Source of the DNA: Neobacillus sp. OS1-2
GTDB lineage: Bacteria > Bacillota > Bacilli > Bacillales > Cytobacillaceae
Direction of reading: 5' to 3'
Assembly (NCBI RefSeq): GCF_030915505.1
Contig: NZ_CP133265.1
Coordinates: 1,302,001 to 1,366,000 of the forward strand
DNA length: 64,000 nt
The translations under genes and the position numbers were made by a program. Under the pieces are notes generated by a model that did not search any database, had not been told where the DNA came from, and saw nothing but the letters and a program-made list of their open reading frames with translations. This document shows positions 9,052-17,000 of the stretch, one piece after another; position 1 is the stretch's first letter, and every line of letters starts with the position of its first letter.

Positions 9052-9085
9052 TGGTTTGATGTCCTCCAGTTTGTCTTTTCTATGC

Positions 9086-9099
9086 TGTAAGCGATTACT
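9086..9099. promoter_or_regulatory. Putative cre (CcpA) site near the murQ transcription start
   Basis: TGTAAGCGATTACT matches the cre consensus TGNAANCGNWNNCA at all but the last base. It lies just downstream of the start predicted from the -10 element at 9108-9113, a classic roadblock position. Catabolite control would suit a PTS-sugar operon. Confidence 0.45.
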
Positions 9100-9107
9100 G
9101 TGTTTTT

Positions 9108-9169
9108 ATTATATTCCCTTTGAAATAATAATTCAATATTTTTATCAAAAAACTGAAATACTATTTTAA
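9108..9169 (-). promoter_or_regulatory. murQ promoter with overlapping palindromic operators
   Basis: On the minus strand, TTGAAT (9136-9131), a 17-base spacer and TATAAT (9113-9108) form the promoter. The near-palindrome TTGAAATAATAATTCAA (9120-9136) covers the -35 and part of the spacer. A degenerate second copy, CTGAAATACTATTTTAA (9153-9169), lies just upstream. The almost identical palindrome upstream of the HAD gene (10122-10138) supports this as the MurR binding site. Confidence 0.65.
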
Positions 9170-9210
9170 AAAAATTAGTTTACAAAAGGTAAATTCCAAA
9201 CGAACAGGCA

Positions 9211-10074
9211 TTAATCAAGTAAATATCGACGGATCGCCTGCGCCACTCCCGCTTCGTTATTATTCCCTGTCACCTGATTCGCCACTTGTTTCACTTTTTC
9301 CGGTGCGTTTCCCATCGCTATTCCCAGTCCTGCCATGGAAAGCATCAGCGCATCATTATAATTATCGCCAATGGCTGCCGTTTGCGAGATTGGGATCCCT
9401 AGATTTTCAGTGAGCTTCGCTAATGTTGCTGCTTTTGTCACTCCACTTGGGGAAATCTCTAAATTGAGGAAATTGAAACTGCTGCTGATTTCCATGTCCT
9501 CCACCTGTTCGGAGATTCTTTTAGAAAAATCAGCCAGTCGTTCCCCATCATCAAATACAGCTATTTTCGTAATCTTGGGTTGATTTTCTTTCATATATTG
9601 ATAAAAATGATCAATGACCTTGATTTGGCATTTATTCCGGAAGCCTTCACAATCTTCAAACCGACCACCCGTTTTTTCAAGGGTAGGAATATTGTTTTCA
9701 ATCCAGTTCTCGTTCCACTTATTTACCATTGGAACAAGCAATGTATCTCCTTCATAAAAATGGGCGTAAATCCCTTCTTCCTCACATAATTCCCAGAAAT
9801 GGTGAAGCGGATCGGGCTGAAACACAGCCTGCTCTTGTATTTCGCCATTCTCATCAAGCAGGATCGCTCCATTGTAGGCAATGATCGGATTTCCTTTTAG
9901 GCCAATGGTATTGGCAATCCATTTCGTAGAAAGCGGAGATCGGCCGCTGCAAATCACCACTTTCCCACCTCGTCTGCGGTACTCATGAATTGCAGCGATG
10001 GTTTCCGCATCAATCTCTTTATGCTCGTTTAACAGTGTTCCATCCAAATCAGTAGCTAATAGGGAATATTTCAA
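9211..10074 (-). CDS. Cof-type HAD-superfamily phosphatase
   Basis: A 287-residue cytoplasmic hydrolase of the HAD IIB (Cof) type. Seen: motif I DLDGTLL with nucleophile Asp9 and Asp11, motif II CSGRS, a cap domain in the middle, and motif IV GDNYNDALML. Such enzymes dephosphorylate sugar phosphates, FMN or PLP. It is transcribed toward murQ on the same strand, with its own promoter bearing the same 17-base palindrome. The inference is that it belongs to the MurR regulon, perhaps clearing a sugar phosphate formed in MurNAc salvage; the substrate is not shown by sequence. Confidence 0.88.
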   Translation of the reverse strand: MKYSLLATDLDGTLLNEHKEIDAETIAAIHEYRRRGGKVVICSGRSPLSTKWIANTIGLKGNPIIAYNGAILLDENGEIQEQAVFQPDPLHHFWELCEEEGIYAHFYEGDTLLVPMVNKWNENWIENNIPTLEKTGGRFEDCEGFRNKCQIKVIDHFYQYMKENQPKITKIAVFDDGERLADFSKRISEQVEDMEISSSFNFLNLEISPSGVTKAATLAKLTENLGIPISQTAAIGDNYNDALMLSMAGLGIAMGNAPEKVKQVANQVTGNNNEAGVAQAIRRYLLD

Positions 10075-10109
10075 TTGTATTGCTCCTTTTGAATTAATAT
10101 TTTATAAAT

Positions 10110-10138
10110 ATTATACATTTATTGAAATAATATTTCAA
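10110..10138 (-). promoter_or_regulatory. HAD gene promoter with perfect 17-base palindromic operator
   Basis: The perfect palindrome TTGAAATAATATTTCAA (10122-10138) includes the -35 TTGAAA. After a 17-base spacer comes -10 TATAAT (10115-10110). The geometry equals that at murQ, and the palindrome differs from the murQ copy at one position. Confidence 0.65.
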
Positions 10139-10190
10139 AATGATGCATAGAGCAGGATTAATTCGTAAGAACAGAAATGGGGGAAACAGA

Positions 10191-10315
10191 ATGCTGGGCC
10201 TGTCTGCTAAAATGCGCGCTGTTCCTATTGTGGATTTATTGATGGAAGCTGTTATAATCGACTAATTTATGAAGGGGCAATCTTATTAGAGGCAGTCCTT
10301 TTTTCCTTACTGCCT
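10191..10315 (+). other. Short reading frame followed by a terminator-like hairpin
   Basis: A 24-codon frame (ATG 10191 to TAA 10265) follows GGGGGAAACAGA, a fair ribosome site. It is followed by AGGCAGT (10290-10296) pairing with ACTGCCT (10309-10315) and a T-rich tract. It could be a small peptide gene, a leader, or a decayed gene remnant. Nothing else is recognised between the HAD promoter and alaR apart from the alaR promoter. Confidence 0.3.
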
Positions 10316-10375
10316 TTTCTTTCTATTAATCTAGTCTGCAGTTTTCAAAAAAATACAATAATTTTTTCACAGAGG

Positions 10376-10404
10376 GTGACAGACTCCCAAAATAGGATTA
10401 AAAT
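10376..10404 (+). promoter_or_regulatory. Promoter of alaR-alaT
   Basis: GTGACA (10376-10381), a 17-base spacer and TAAAAT (10399-10404) precede the alaR ribosome site by about 30 bases. Confidence 0.55.
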
Positions 10405-10446
10405 CATCAATAAAGAAACGAAAACTCGTAATTGGAGGCCGCTAAA

Positions 10447-10953
10447 ATGCAGCTTAGCAAAGAAGAAATTGAAATCTTGAAAATTATCGAAGAGAATCAC
10501 AAACTACCAATAGAGTCGATTGCCTTAATGGCGATGTGCAGTGAGGATGCAGTCAGCGCAGCCATTCAGAAATTAGAGCAAGCGAAGATTATTATGAGTT
10601 ACCCAACCCTAATCGATTGGAGCAAGGTCGAGGGGCAAGAAGGCGTTATCGCGATGATTGATGTCAAGGTTACCCCGAAGCGCGGCGTTGGTTTCAACGA
10701 AGTGGCCGAGAGAATCTCTCGTTTTCCCGAAGTGTCATCACTTTATCTCATGTCAGGTGCCTATGATTTATCGATCACCATCGAAGGAAAAACAATGAAT
10801 CAAATTGCGCAGTTTGTTTCGGAAAAATTATCAACGATTGAAAATGTGGTTTCTACCACCACCCATTTCATGCTCAAAAAATACAAGCATGATGGTGTTA
10901 ATTTTAACAGTGGCAATGAGGATAAAGACCGTAGGATGGTGGTTTCACCATGA
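10447..10953 (+). CDS. alaR: Lrp/AsnC-family regulator AlaR
   Basis: A 168-residue DNA-binding protein with an N-terminal helix-turn-helix (about residues 1-60) and a C-terminal RAM ligand-binding domain (EGVIAMIDVKVTPKRG, then VSSLYLMSGAYDLSITIEG). The frame can open at TTG 10432, but that codon lies against the GGAGG ribosome site (10434-10438); ATG 10447 is the proper start. It overlaps alaT by 4 bases. In B. subtilis the equivalent pair AlaR/AlaT (YugG/YugH) controls and carries out alanine biosynthesis, with AlaR activating the operon. The same is likely here. Confidence 0.85.
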   Translation: MQLSKEEIEILKIIEENHKLPIESIALMAMCSEDAVSAAIQKLEQAKIIMSYPTLIDWSKVEGQEGVIAMIDVKVTPKRGVGFNEVAERISRFPEVSSLYLMSGAYDLSITIEGKTMNQIAQFVSEKLSTIENVVSTTTHFMLKKYKHDGVNFNSGNEDKDRRMVVSP

Positions 10954-12161
10954 AACATGGCTATGAGCACTATCTTTCGCAAACAGCCAAAGAACTGCAG
11001 CCCTCTGGGATTCGGAAATTTTTCGATTTAGCTGCCAGCATGGACGACGTGATTTCCCTTGGTGTCGGTGAACCGGACTTCGTCACACCCTGGAGCATTC
11101 GCGAGGCGACCATTTTATCGTTGGAGCAGGGCTTTACCTCCTATACGGCCAACGCCGGATTGCTGGAATTACGGGAAGAAATCACTTACTATTTAAAAAA
11201 TAGATTTGGGGTTCAGTATAACCCGAGTAATCAAATTACTGTGACAATCGGCGCAAGCCAGGCGATTGATCTTGCCTTCCGCGCCATTCTAAATCAAGGC
11301 GATGAGGTCCTAATTGTTGAACCCGCCTTCGTTTCCTATGCCCCGTTAGTAGCGATTGCCGGCGGGACTCCCGTTGCTGTGTCAACGTCACCCGCGAACG
11401 GTTTTAACGTAACACCGGAACAAATCGAAGCGGCGATTACCGAAAAGACTAAAGCGATTTTACTTTGTTCGCCAAACAATCCAACCGGCAGTATGCTAAC
11501 GAAGAATGAATTGATTGAAATTGCCGCGGTTATCAAAAAACATGATTTACTAGTCGTGTCCGATGAAATATATGCAGAGCTGTCCTATGACGAGGATTTT
11601 TGCAGCGTTGCCGCCATTGATGGCATGTATGAACGGACGATTCTAATTAATGGTTTTTCCAAAGGATTTGCGATGACAGGCTGGCGGCTGGGTTTCTTAG
11701 CTGCACCAACGGAATTTGTAGAGGTCATGCTGAAAATCTATCAATATACGACAATGTGTGCGCCGAATATGCTGCAGCGCGGTGCGATCGAGGCGCTGCG
11801 CAATACGTATCCTGAAGTAGAATCGATGCGAAACAGCTATCGCCGTAGAAGGAACTATGTGGTCCAGACCCTCAATCAAATGGGATTAGACTGTCATGTT
11901 CCAGGAGGTGCCTTTTATGTTTTTCCATCCATTCGTGCTACAGGCCTGAGCTCAGAGCAATTTGCCGAGGAACTATTGATGAAGGAAAAAGTCGCCGTCG
12001 TCCCCGGCCATGTATTTGGCGAAAGCGGTGAAGGATATATCCGCTGTTCCTACGCTACCTCAATGGCCCAACTGCAAGAGGCGCTAAAACGAATGCAGCG
12101 TTTCATTGAATCGAAGGGTGTTCTTGCTGAACACCAGTCTGAAAAAGTGAAAACTCATTAA
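10950..12161 (+). CDS. alaT: Class I/II aminotransferase, alanine transaminase AlaT-like
   Basis: A 403-residue PLP-dependent fold-type I aminotransferase expected to make alanine from pyruvate and glutamate. Seen: SGIRKFFDLA and SLGVGEPDF near the N-terminus, SPNNPTGS for PLP binding, SDEIYAELSY, and the Schiff-base lysine in GFSKGFAMTGWRLGF (about Lys238). The start ATG overlaps the alaR stop (ATGA). The overall pattern resembles B. subtilis YugH (AlaT) more than PatA. The extra C-terminal tail after KRMQRFIE is polar and unremarkable. The gene is followed by a structured repeat and then a terminator. Confidence 0.85.
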   Translation: MKHGYEHYLSQTAKELQPSGIRKFFDLAASMDDVISLGVGEPDFVTPWSIREATILSLEQGFTSYTANAGLLELREEITYYLKNRFGVQYNPSNQITVTIGASQAIDLAFRAILNQGDEVLIVEPAFVSYAPLVAIAGGTPVAVSTSPANGFNVTPEQIEAAITEKTKAILLCSPNNPTGSMLTKNELIEIAAVIKKHDLLVVSDEIYAELSYDEDFCSVAAIDGMYERTILINGFSKGFAMTGWRLGFLAAPTEFVEVMLKIYQYTTMCAPNMLQRGAIEALRNTYPEVESMRNSYRRRRNYVVQTLNQMGLDCHVPGGAFYVFPSIRATGLSSEQFAEELLMKEKVAVVPGHVFGESGEGYIRCSYATSMAQLQEALKRMQRFIESKGVLAEHQSEKVKTH

Positions 12162-12166
12162 GAACA

Positions 12167-12282
12167 AAAGGCGCAAGCGCCTTGATCAGCCCCGACAAGC
12201 ATAAGACAAGCCGGCAGGAAGGTTGCTTTTTAACCTTCATGACGGATTGGCTTATGACCTCGAGGGGCTAGGCGCTGGAGCC
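12167..12282 (+). repeat. Structured dispersed repeat, copy C
   Basis: Starts with GGCGCAAGCGCCTTGATCAG and ends with GGGGCTAGGCGCTGGAGCC. The outer ends can pair (CAGCCCC with GGGGCTAG; GCGCC with GGCGC), and inner CATAAGACAAGCC (from about 12200) pairs with GGATTGGCTTATG near 12244-12256. A further small stem has AAGGTT and AACCTT arms. It has the same layout as copies A (27.7 kb) and B (34.0 kb) but different stem bases, which still pair. It lies just after alaT. Confidence 0.7.
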
Positions 12283-12349
12283 GGATTCAGACAACTAATT
12301 CAAAGTTATCCACATGTTGACTTTTTATAATTTCCTAAACAAAAATAAA

Positions 12350-12391
12350 TCCCCAGGTGAATATCGCTCACCTGGGGATTCTTTTCTTTTT
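12350..12391. terminator. Terminator downstream of alaT
   Basis: Perfect 11-base stem TCCCCAGGTGA (12350-12360) with TCACCTGGGGA (12368-12378), 7-base loop, followed by a T-rich tract; the other strand also carries T-runs. Confidence 0.85.
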
Positions 12392-12421
12392 GAAATTTCC
12401 TTCTATCCTTTTGTTTCCATC

Positions 12422-12573
12422 CATGAGGACAGTTGGACTTGGAAGTTCCGTAAGTCTGTCCTCATGAACCCTTCATGCGGACAGTTTCCTCCGGAAAATC
12501 CACAACTCCGTCCTTATGAACCCGTTATGTGGACAGTGTCATCTGGGAATTCCATATTACCGTCCTCATGGAG
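12422..12573. repeat. Three tandem 52-base palindromic units
   Basis: Units begin at 12423, 12475 and 12527, exactly 52 bases apart. Each starts with ATG-N-GGACAG, ends with C-N-GTCCT-N-AT, and has a centre with GGAA/TTCC-like bases, so each can fold into its own hairpin. The first has an 11-base perfect stem (CATGAGGACAG with its complement, 12422-12466). The array ends 5 bases from the galE stop codon. Confidence 0.8.
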
Positions 12574-12577
12574 GAAC

Positions 12578-13591
12578 TTAACCCTCATACCCATTCGGAT
12601 TATTCTTTTGCCAATTCCAAGAATCGCGGCACATCTCTTCAATTCCCCGTGACGCGGCCCAGCCAAGTTCATTTTTCGCCTTAACTGGATCCGCATAGCA
12701 GACCGCCACATCTCCTGGTCTTCGATCGACAATCTTATAAGGAATCTTCACTTCTGCCGCCTTTTCAAAAGCTGCAACGATCTCTAATACACTATACCCC
12801 GTACCTGTGCCTAGGTTGTACGCTTCCACACCGTTAGCGGACATGACCTTCTCAAGCGCTTTTAAATGCCCCAGCGCCAGGTCCACGACATGAATATAAT
12901 CCCGTACGCCTGAACCATCAATCGTTGGGTAGTCACTGCCAAACACTTGTAGTTCCTGTAATTTTCCAACAGCCACCTGCGTAACAAACGGCATTAAATT
13001 ATTCGGAATTCCGTTTGGATCCTCACCAATCCGACCGCTCTCATGCGCGCCGATAGGATTAAAATAACGAAGCAATGCAATGCTCCAGCCATGATCAGCA
13101 ACATACAAATCGCGTAAAATTTCTTCGATCATCAGCTTTGTTCGACCATAAGGATTGGTTGCACTGAGTGGGAAATCCTCGGAGATTGGCATGCGGTCAG
13201 GCATCCCGTACACGGTCGCAGACGAACTAAAGACAAGGTTTTTCACATCATATTTTTTCATGACATCACAAAGAATCAATGTACCGGTGATATTATTGTG
13301 ATAATAATGAAGCGGAATCGATACTGATTCTCCTACTGCTTTCAATCCGGCGAAATGAATCACAGCCTCGATTTGATTTTCGGCAAAAACATGCTCAAGC
13401 TCGTCTTGGTCAAGCAAGTCTACTTCATAAAATGGAAAATCCTTACCTGTAATCTCTTTTACCCGCTGTAACGATTCGGGTTTACTGTTTGAATAATTAT
13501 CTAGAACGATGATTTCATGACCTGCATTTAATAGTTCAATACATGTGTGACTCCCGATATACCCGGCCCCGCCTGTAACTAATATAGACAT
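12578..13591 (-). CDS. galE: UDP-glucose 4-epimerase
   Basis: A 337-residue short-chain dehydrogenase/reductase-type epimerase interconverting UDP-glucose and UDP-galactose. Seen: the NAD-binding [10 protein letters not shown] at the N-terminus, the catalytic serine in SSSATVYG, the YxxxK motif in NPYGRTK, and the family's C-terminal [13 protein letters not shown]. The frame extends upstream to 13654, but the SD sequence GGAGGAGAGG precedes ATG 13591, which gives the normal family length. It stands alone; no galK or galT lies nearby, so the role may be wall or capsule precursor supply. The C-terminal NGYEG falls next to the palindromic array. Confidence 0.94.
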   Translation of the reverse strand: MSILVTGGAGYIGSHTCIELLNAGHEIIVLDNYSNSKPESLQRVKEITGKDFPFYEVDLLDQDELEHVFAENQIEAVIHFAGLKAVGESVSIPLHYYHNNITGTLILCDVMKKYDVKNLVFSSSATVYGMPDRMPISEDFPLSATNPYGRTKLMIEEILRDLYVADHGWSIALLRYFNPIGAHESGRIGEDPNGIPNNLMPFVTQVAVGKLQELQVFGSDYPTIDGSGVRDYIHVVDLALGHLKALEKVMSANGVEAYNLGTGTGYSVLEIVAAFEKAAEVKIPYKIVDRRPGDVAVCYADPVKAKNELGWAASRGIEEMCRDSWNWQKNNPNGYEG

Positions 13592-13795
13592 ACTATCGAC
13601 CTCTCCTCCGCTTACATTTATGTACAGTGCATATTTTGAAAAAATTAATTCCATTGATTATTATACACCACTAACAACAACTGGTAAATTAGTGCTATTT
13701 TATGACTTTTCATTAAAATTTACCTGTTTTTTGCGCTTTATTGGATGGAAAAATTAAGACAATAAAGGTGCCATTCACGAGGAATTCGGCGTTCT

Positions 13796-14773
13796 TTAGC
13801 TCTTTTTTACATGAACTGGTGTAATCGCTTGACCGCCATTTAGTACGCTTACTAGATTATCCGCCGCCAACTGCGCCATTCTCATTCTCGTTTGGATACT
13901 TGCGCTGCCGATATGCGGCAAGGTAACTACATTCGGTAAGGTGAGCAATGGATGATCTACTGCAACCGGCTCCTGTTCAAACACATCAAGTCCGGCAGCC
14001 CAAATCTGCCCCTCTTTCAAGGCATGATACAAGGCATTCTCGTCGACAATTCCGCCTCTTGCCGTATTAATCAAGATGCCCGTTTGCTTCATCAAGGCCA
14101 ACTCTTCTTTACCAATCAGGTGATGGACCTCGGGACTGTATGGAAGAAGCAAACAGACGAAATCAGCTTGCTGCAGCAAATCCTTTACCTCTCGATAGTG
14201 AATTCCCAGTTCCTGTTCTTCTTTTTCCAACTTTCTTGTCCGATTATGATAAAGCACGTTCATACTGAAGCCCTTAGCCCGCTTAACAAGGGCCTCGCCA
14301 ATTCTGCCAAGGCCAATAATTCCAAGTGTGGCACCATACACATCTTGTCCCGTTTGTTGCATCAAAGACCAGGCACCCCATTCACCTTTCCGCAACATGT
14401 CAGACGATTCCACGACTCTCCGGGCGGCTGCCATTAACAAGGCAAAAGTTAAATCCGCCGTCGTTTCGGTTAAGACTCCGGGAGTGTTGGTTACGATAAT
14501 ATTTTTTCCGGCAGCGGCTTCAACATCGATATTGTTATAACCAACCGCTAGATTACAGATAACCTTTAGCTGCTGTGCCTTCGTGATGATTTCTTCGTCA
14601 ATCAAATCCGTCAACAGACAGAGAAGTCCATCGACTCCTTCCATTTCTTTAAGCAAAACTTCCCTAGGAACAGGAATCGTCTCCTCTTCCCACATTTTCA
14701 CATCAAAGTGGTTAGAAAGTCTTTCAATAATCTCCATAGGAAGCTTTCTAGTTATGTAAACGGTGTTTTTCAA
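13796..14773 (-). CDS. D-isomer 2-hydroxyacid dehydrogenase (glyoxylate/hydroxypyruvate reductase type)
   Basis: About 325 residues; reduces glyoxylate or hydroxypyruvate with NAD(P)H, or a related 2-oxoacid. Seen: Rossmann motif LGIIGLGRIGEALVKRA, the substrate-binding arginine in NTARGG, the catalytic glutamate in FEQEPV and the histidine in LPHIGSAS. GTG 14785 lies inside the SD sequence AAGGTGGGG, so TTG 14773 (6 bases after it) is the better start. It is monocistronic. The GxGxxG is followed by NRTRK, which suggests NADP(H) preference, as in GhrB-like enzymes; the true substrate is uncertain. Confidence 0.85.
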   Translation of the reverse strand: MKNTVYITRKLPMEIIERLSNHFDVKMWEEETIPVPREVLLKEMEGVDGLLCLLTDLIDEEIITKAQQLKVICNLAVGYNNIDVEAAAGKNIIVTNTPGVLTETTADLTFALLMAAARRVVESSDMLRKGEWGAWSLMQQTGQDVYGATLGIIGLGRIGEALVKRAKGFSMNVLYHNRTRKLEKEEQELGIHYREVKDLLQQADFVCLLLPYSPEVHHLIGKEELALMKQTGILINTARGGIVDENALYHALKEGQIWAAGLDVFEQEPVAVDHPLLTLPNVVTLPHIGSASIQTRMRMAQLAADNLVSVLNGGQAITPVHVKKS

Positions 14774-14960
14774 TAGATTCCCCACCTTCTAGGCTTTATC
14801 TGCGTTTTTTGACCCGGCCATTCTCCTTTCATCCTACCATAATTCTTACTGAAGATGAAAAATATGGGCATAGGTTGAGGGAGAATAGAAATGCAAGTAT
14901 AATAAATGAATAGTGAAGAGTATAGAGACCTGTTACCAGGCATCATGATTGGGGGAAAAC

Positions 14961-15866
14961 ATGAAACAGGAAGGTTCAAAATCTATTGGGCTGCCGCTCA
15001 CCATCTCGATTATTGCTATCTCTTTTTCGGCTATTTTTGTAAAATGGTCAGATGCACCGGCCTCCATTTTGAGTATGTACCGTATGTGGTTTGCGAGCAT
15101 TCTAATGGTTCCAATCGTATGGAAGAATCGCCATGAATTCAGGAATATCGTCAAAAAGGATTGGTTCTTTTTGTTTTTTTCCGGCTTCTTTCTAGCACTG
15201 CATTTTGTCTTATGGTTCGGCTCGTTGAAGCTGACGACGGTAGCAAGTTCCACAATCATCCTTGCCTTGCAGCCGATTGTCTCACTAGTAGGGGGCTTTT
15301 TCCTTTTTAAAGAACGAACAACACTCTCAGCATTAATGACGATGGGCATTGCCATTATCGGGGCGATGATGATCGGCTGGGGGGATTTCGGTTTAAGCGG
15401 TGACGCCATCATGGGTGATTTACTGTCGTTCTTCAGCGTCATCTCAGTGGTTGGCTACTTATTTATCGGGCAAACCATCGTGAAAAAAGTATCGCACTGG
15501 CTTTACAGTTTTTGCGTCTTTTTCTCTGCGGCTATCATTCTTACCATCTATAACCTATCAACTGGGGTTGAACTTTTTGCCTATCCCGGCAAGGAATGGG
15601 GCATCTTCCTTTTACTTGCCAGCGTTCCAACCGTCAGCCATGTCATCAATAACTGGTTGTTAAACTATGTCAATGCGACAACCATCTCTATGAGTATTTT
15701 AGGTGAACCCGTCGGCTCGACGATCTTAGCCATGCTTTTATTACATGAACATCTCGTCACCTGGCAAATCGTTGGCGGCCTGCTTGTCCTGCTCGGTGTC
15801 TTTTTCTTTTTGAGCCAGCAGCGAAAGCCGATTCCGAAAGTGATGAAGGAAGAGACGTATATATAG
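14961..15866 (+). CDS. EamA-family (DMT superfamily) transporter
   Basis: A 301-residue membrane protein with two EamA repeats and about 10 hydrophobic helices (first half through MTMGIAIIGAMMIG, second half from SFFSVISVVGYLFIG to the C-terminus). These proteins export metabolites such as amino acids, or are of unknown substrate. TTG 14949 can open the frame, but GGGGG (14951-14955) is the ribosome site for ATG 14961. Divergent from the dehydrogenase gene; convergent with galM across a shared hairpin. The conserved ILGEPVGSTILAMLLLHE near the end is typical of the family. Confidence 0.85.
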   Translation: MKQEGSKSIGLPLTISIIAISFSAIFVKWSDAPASILSMYRMWFASILMVPIVWKNRHEFRNIVKKDWFFLFFSGFFLALHFVLWFGSLKLTTVASSTIILALQPIVSLVGGFFLFKERTTLSALMTMGIAIIGAMMIGWGDFGLSGDAIMGDLLSFFSVISVVGYLFIGQTIVKKVSHWLYSFCVFFSAAIILTIYNLSTGVELFAYPGKEWGIFLLLASVPTVSHVINNWLLNYVNATTISMSILGEPVGSTILAMLLLHEHLVTWQIVGGLLVLLGVFFFLSQQRKPIPKVMKEETYI

Positions 15867-15874
15867 AAATAAAA

Positions 15875-15905
15875 GGCACCTTTAGATTATGGATCTAAGG
15901 GTGCA
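15875..15905. terminator. Terminator between EamA gene and galM
   Basis: GCACCTTTAGAT (15876-15887) pairs with ATCTAAGGGTGC (15893-15904), one wobble. On the minus strand it is followed by CTTTTATTTC, so it mainly ends the xyl operon. Confidence 0.75.
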
Positions 15906-15932
15906 CATAACTTAATGGCAAACAGCAAAACC

Positions 15933-16967
15933 TTACTTACAATCAAACCGATACGTTGTTACTGAGGAATACTGCTGGCCTTTATCTAAAATGATGGATG
16001 GAAACTCGGGGTGATGAATGGCATCAGGTAAAGCCTGTGTCTCCAAACAAAGCCCCAGGTATTTTCTAGATGGAACACCCCAAAATTCACCTTCTGCTTT
16101 TAATGAATTTCCCGAATATACGACAACGGCCGGCTCGTCCGTTTCAATAGCTAATGTCCGCCCGCATTCAGGATCGCTTAAAACAATCTCCCTATCATGG
16201 TTTGTGTGTAAGAGAAATGGATGATCATACCCTTCCCCAACAAGTTTATTTTGCGGATGTAACGATGCTGCCCCGGTGTTGATAACCCTCTCACGTGTGA
16301 AATCAAATGGCGTATTTTCAACATCCACAAAGGTACCTGTTGGCAGTAATTCGTGATCCAGCTCTAGAAATTGATTACTTTTTATGGTTAACGTATGCTC
16401 TAAAATATCTCTTTTTCCATTACCGCTTAGGTTAAAATACGAGTGGTTCGTGACGGTTAACAAGGTTTTCTTATCTGCATGTGCTTCATACTGAATCGTT
16501 AATTCGTTATCATTGTTTAGCCTATAACTAACTTGTATATATAAATTCCCTGGGTATCCTTCTTCACCATCAGGGCTTAGATAGCTAAACTGGACCCCAT
16601 CTTCCACGATTTCAGCATCCCAAACAACCTTGTCAAATCCTCTCACCCCCCCATGCAGATGGTTTTTATTCTCGTTCCGAGCAAGTGTGAACGGTGTCCC
16701 ATCAAGTTCAAACGAACCGCCTTTGATTCTCCCAGCCACACGGCCGACAACGGCACCAAGAAAATAAGGGTCGTTAACATATTCATCAAGTGTATCATGT
16801 CCAAGAACGATATTTTCATAATTACCCTGTTGATCCGGAACCATCATTTTCGTGATAATACAGCCATAATTGATGGCCGTCACTTCTACACCATGATCAT
16901 TTACCATTGTAAACGAATAGACAGGTTGGTGACCAAGCTGGCCAAAGCTATCTTGAATGACGCTCAT
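15933..16967 (-). CDS. galM: Aldose 1-epimerase (mutarotase)
   Basis: A 344-residue mutarotase interconverting alpha and beta anomers of aldoses. Seen: the N-terminal NYGCIITKMMVPD, the catalytic-site motifs NKNHLHGG and NHSYFNLSG, and EGYDHPF, with the C-terminal FPSIILDKGQQY. It is the last gene of xylFGH-xylA-xylB-galM, so the natural substrate is likely xylose, speeding anomer supply to xylose isomerase. The position argues against a galactose role, although galE lies 3 kb away in a separate unit. Confidence 0.92.
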   Translation of the reverse strand: MSVIQDSFGQLGHQPVYSFTMVNDHGVEVTAINYGCIITKMMVPDQQGNYENIVLGHDTLDEYVNDPYFLGAVVGRVAGRIKGGSFELDGTPFTLARNENKNHLHGGVRGFDKVVWDAEIVEDGVQFSYLSPDGEEGYPGNLYIQVSYRLNNDNELTIQYEAHADKKTLLTVTNHSYFNLSGNGKRDILEHTLTIKSNQFLELDHELLPTGTFVDVENTPFDFTRERVINTGAASLHPQNKLVGEGYDHPFLLHTNHDREIVLSDPECGRTLAIETDEPAVVVYSGNSLKAEGEFWGVPSRKYLGLCLETQALPDAIHHPEFPSIILDKGQQYSSVTTYRFDCK

Positions 16968-17000
16968 TTTTCTCTTCCTTCCATCTACTAAAAAGGCAAT

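Noticed and set aside
12422..12573. CRISPR-like array: 29-base palindromic segments with 23-base intervals
   Set aside because: Only two full repeat-like segments, which differ at about five positions; the supposed spacers share a GGAA/TTCC core with each other; and no cas genes are present. It is a tandem repeat of a 52-base hairpin unit.
12314..12652. A 112-codon plus-strand frame over the palindromic array
   Set aside because: It is repeat and antisense galE sequence, has no good ribosome site, and its translation looks like no protein.
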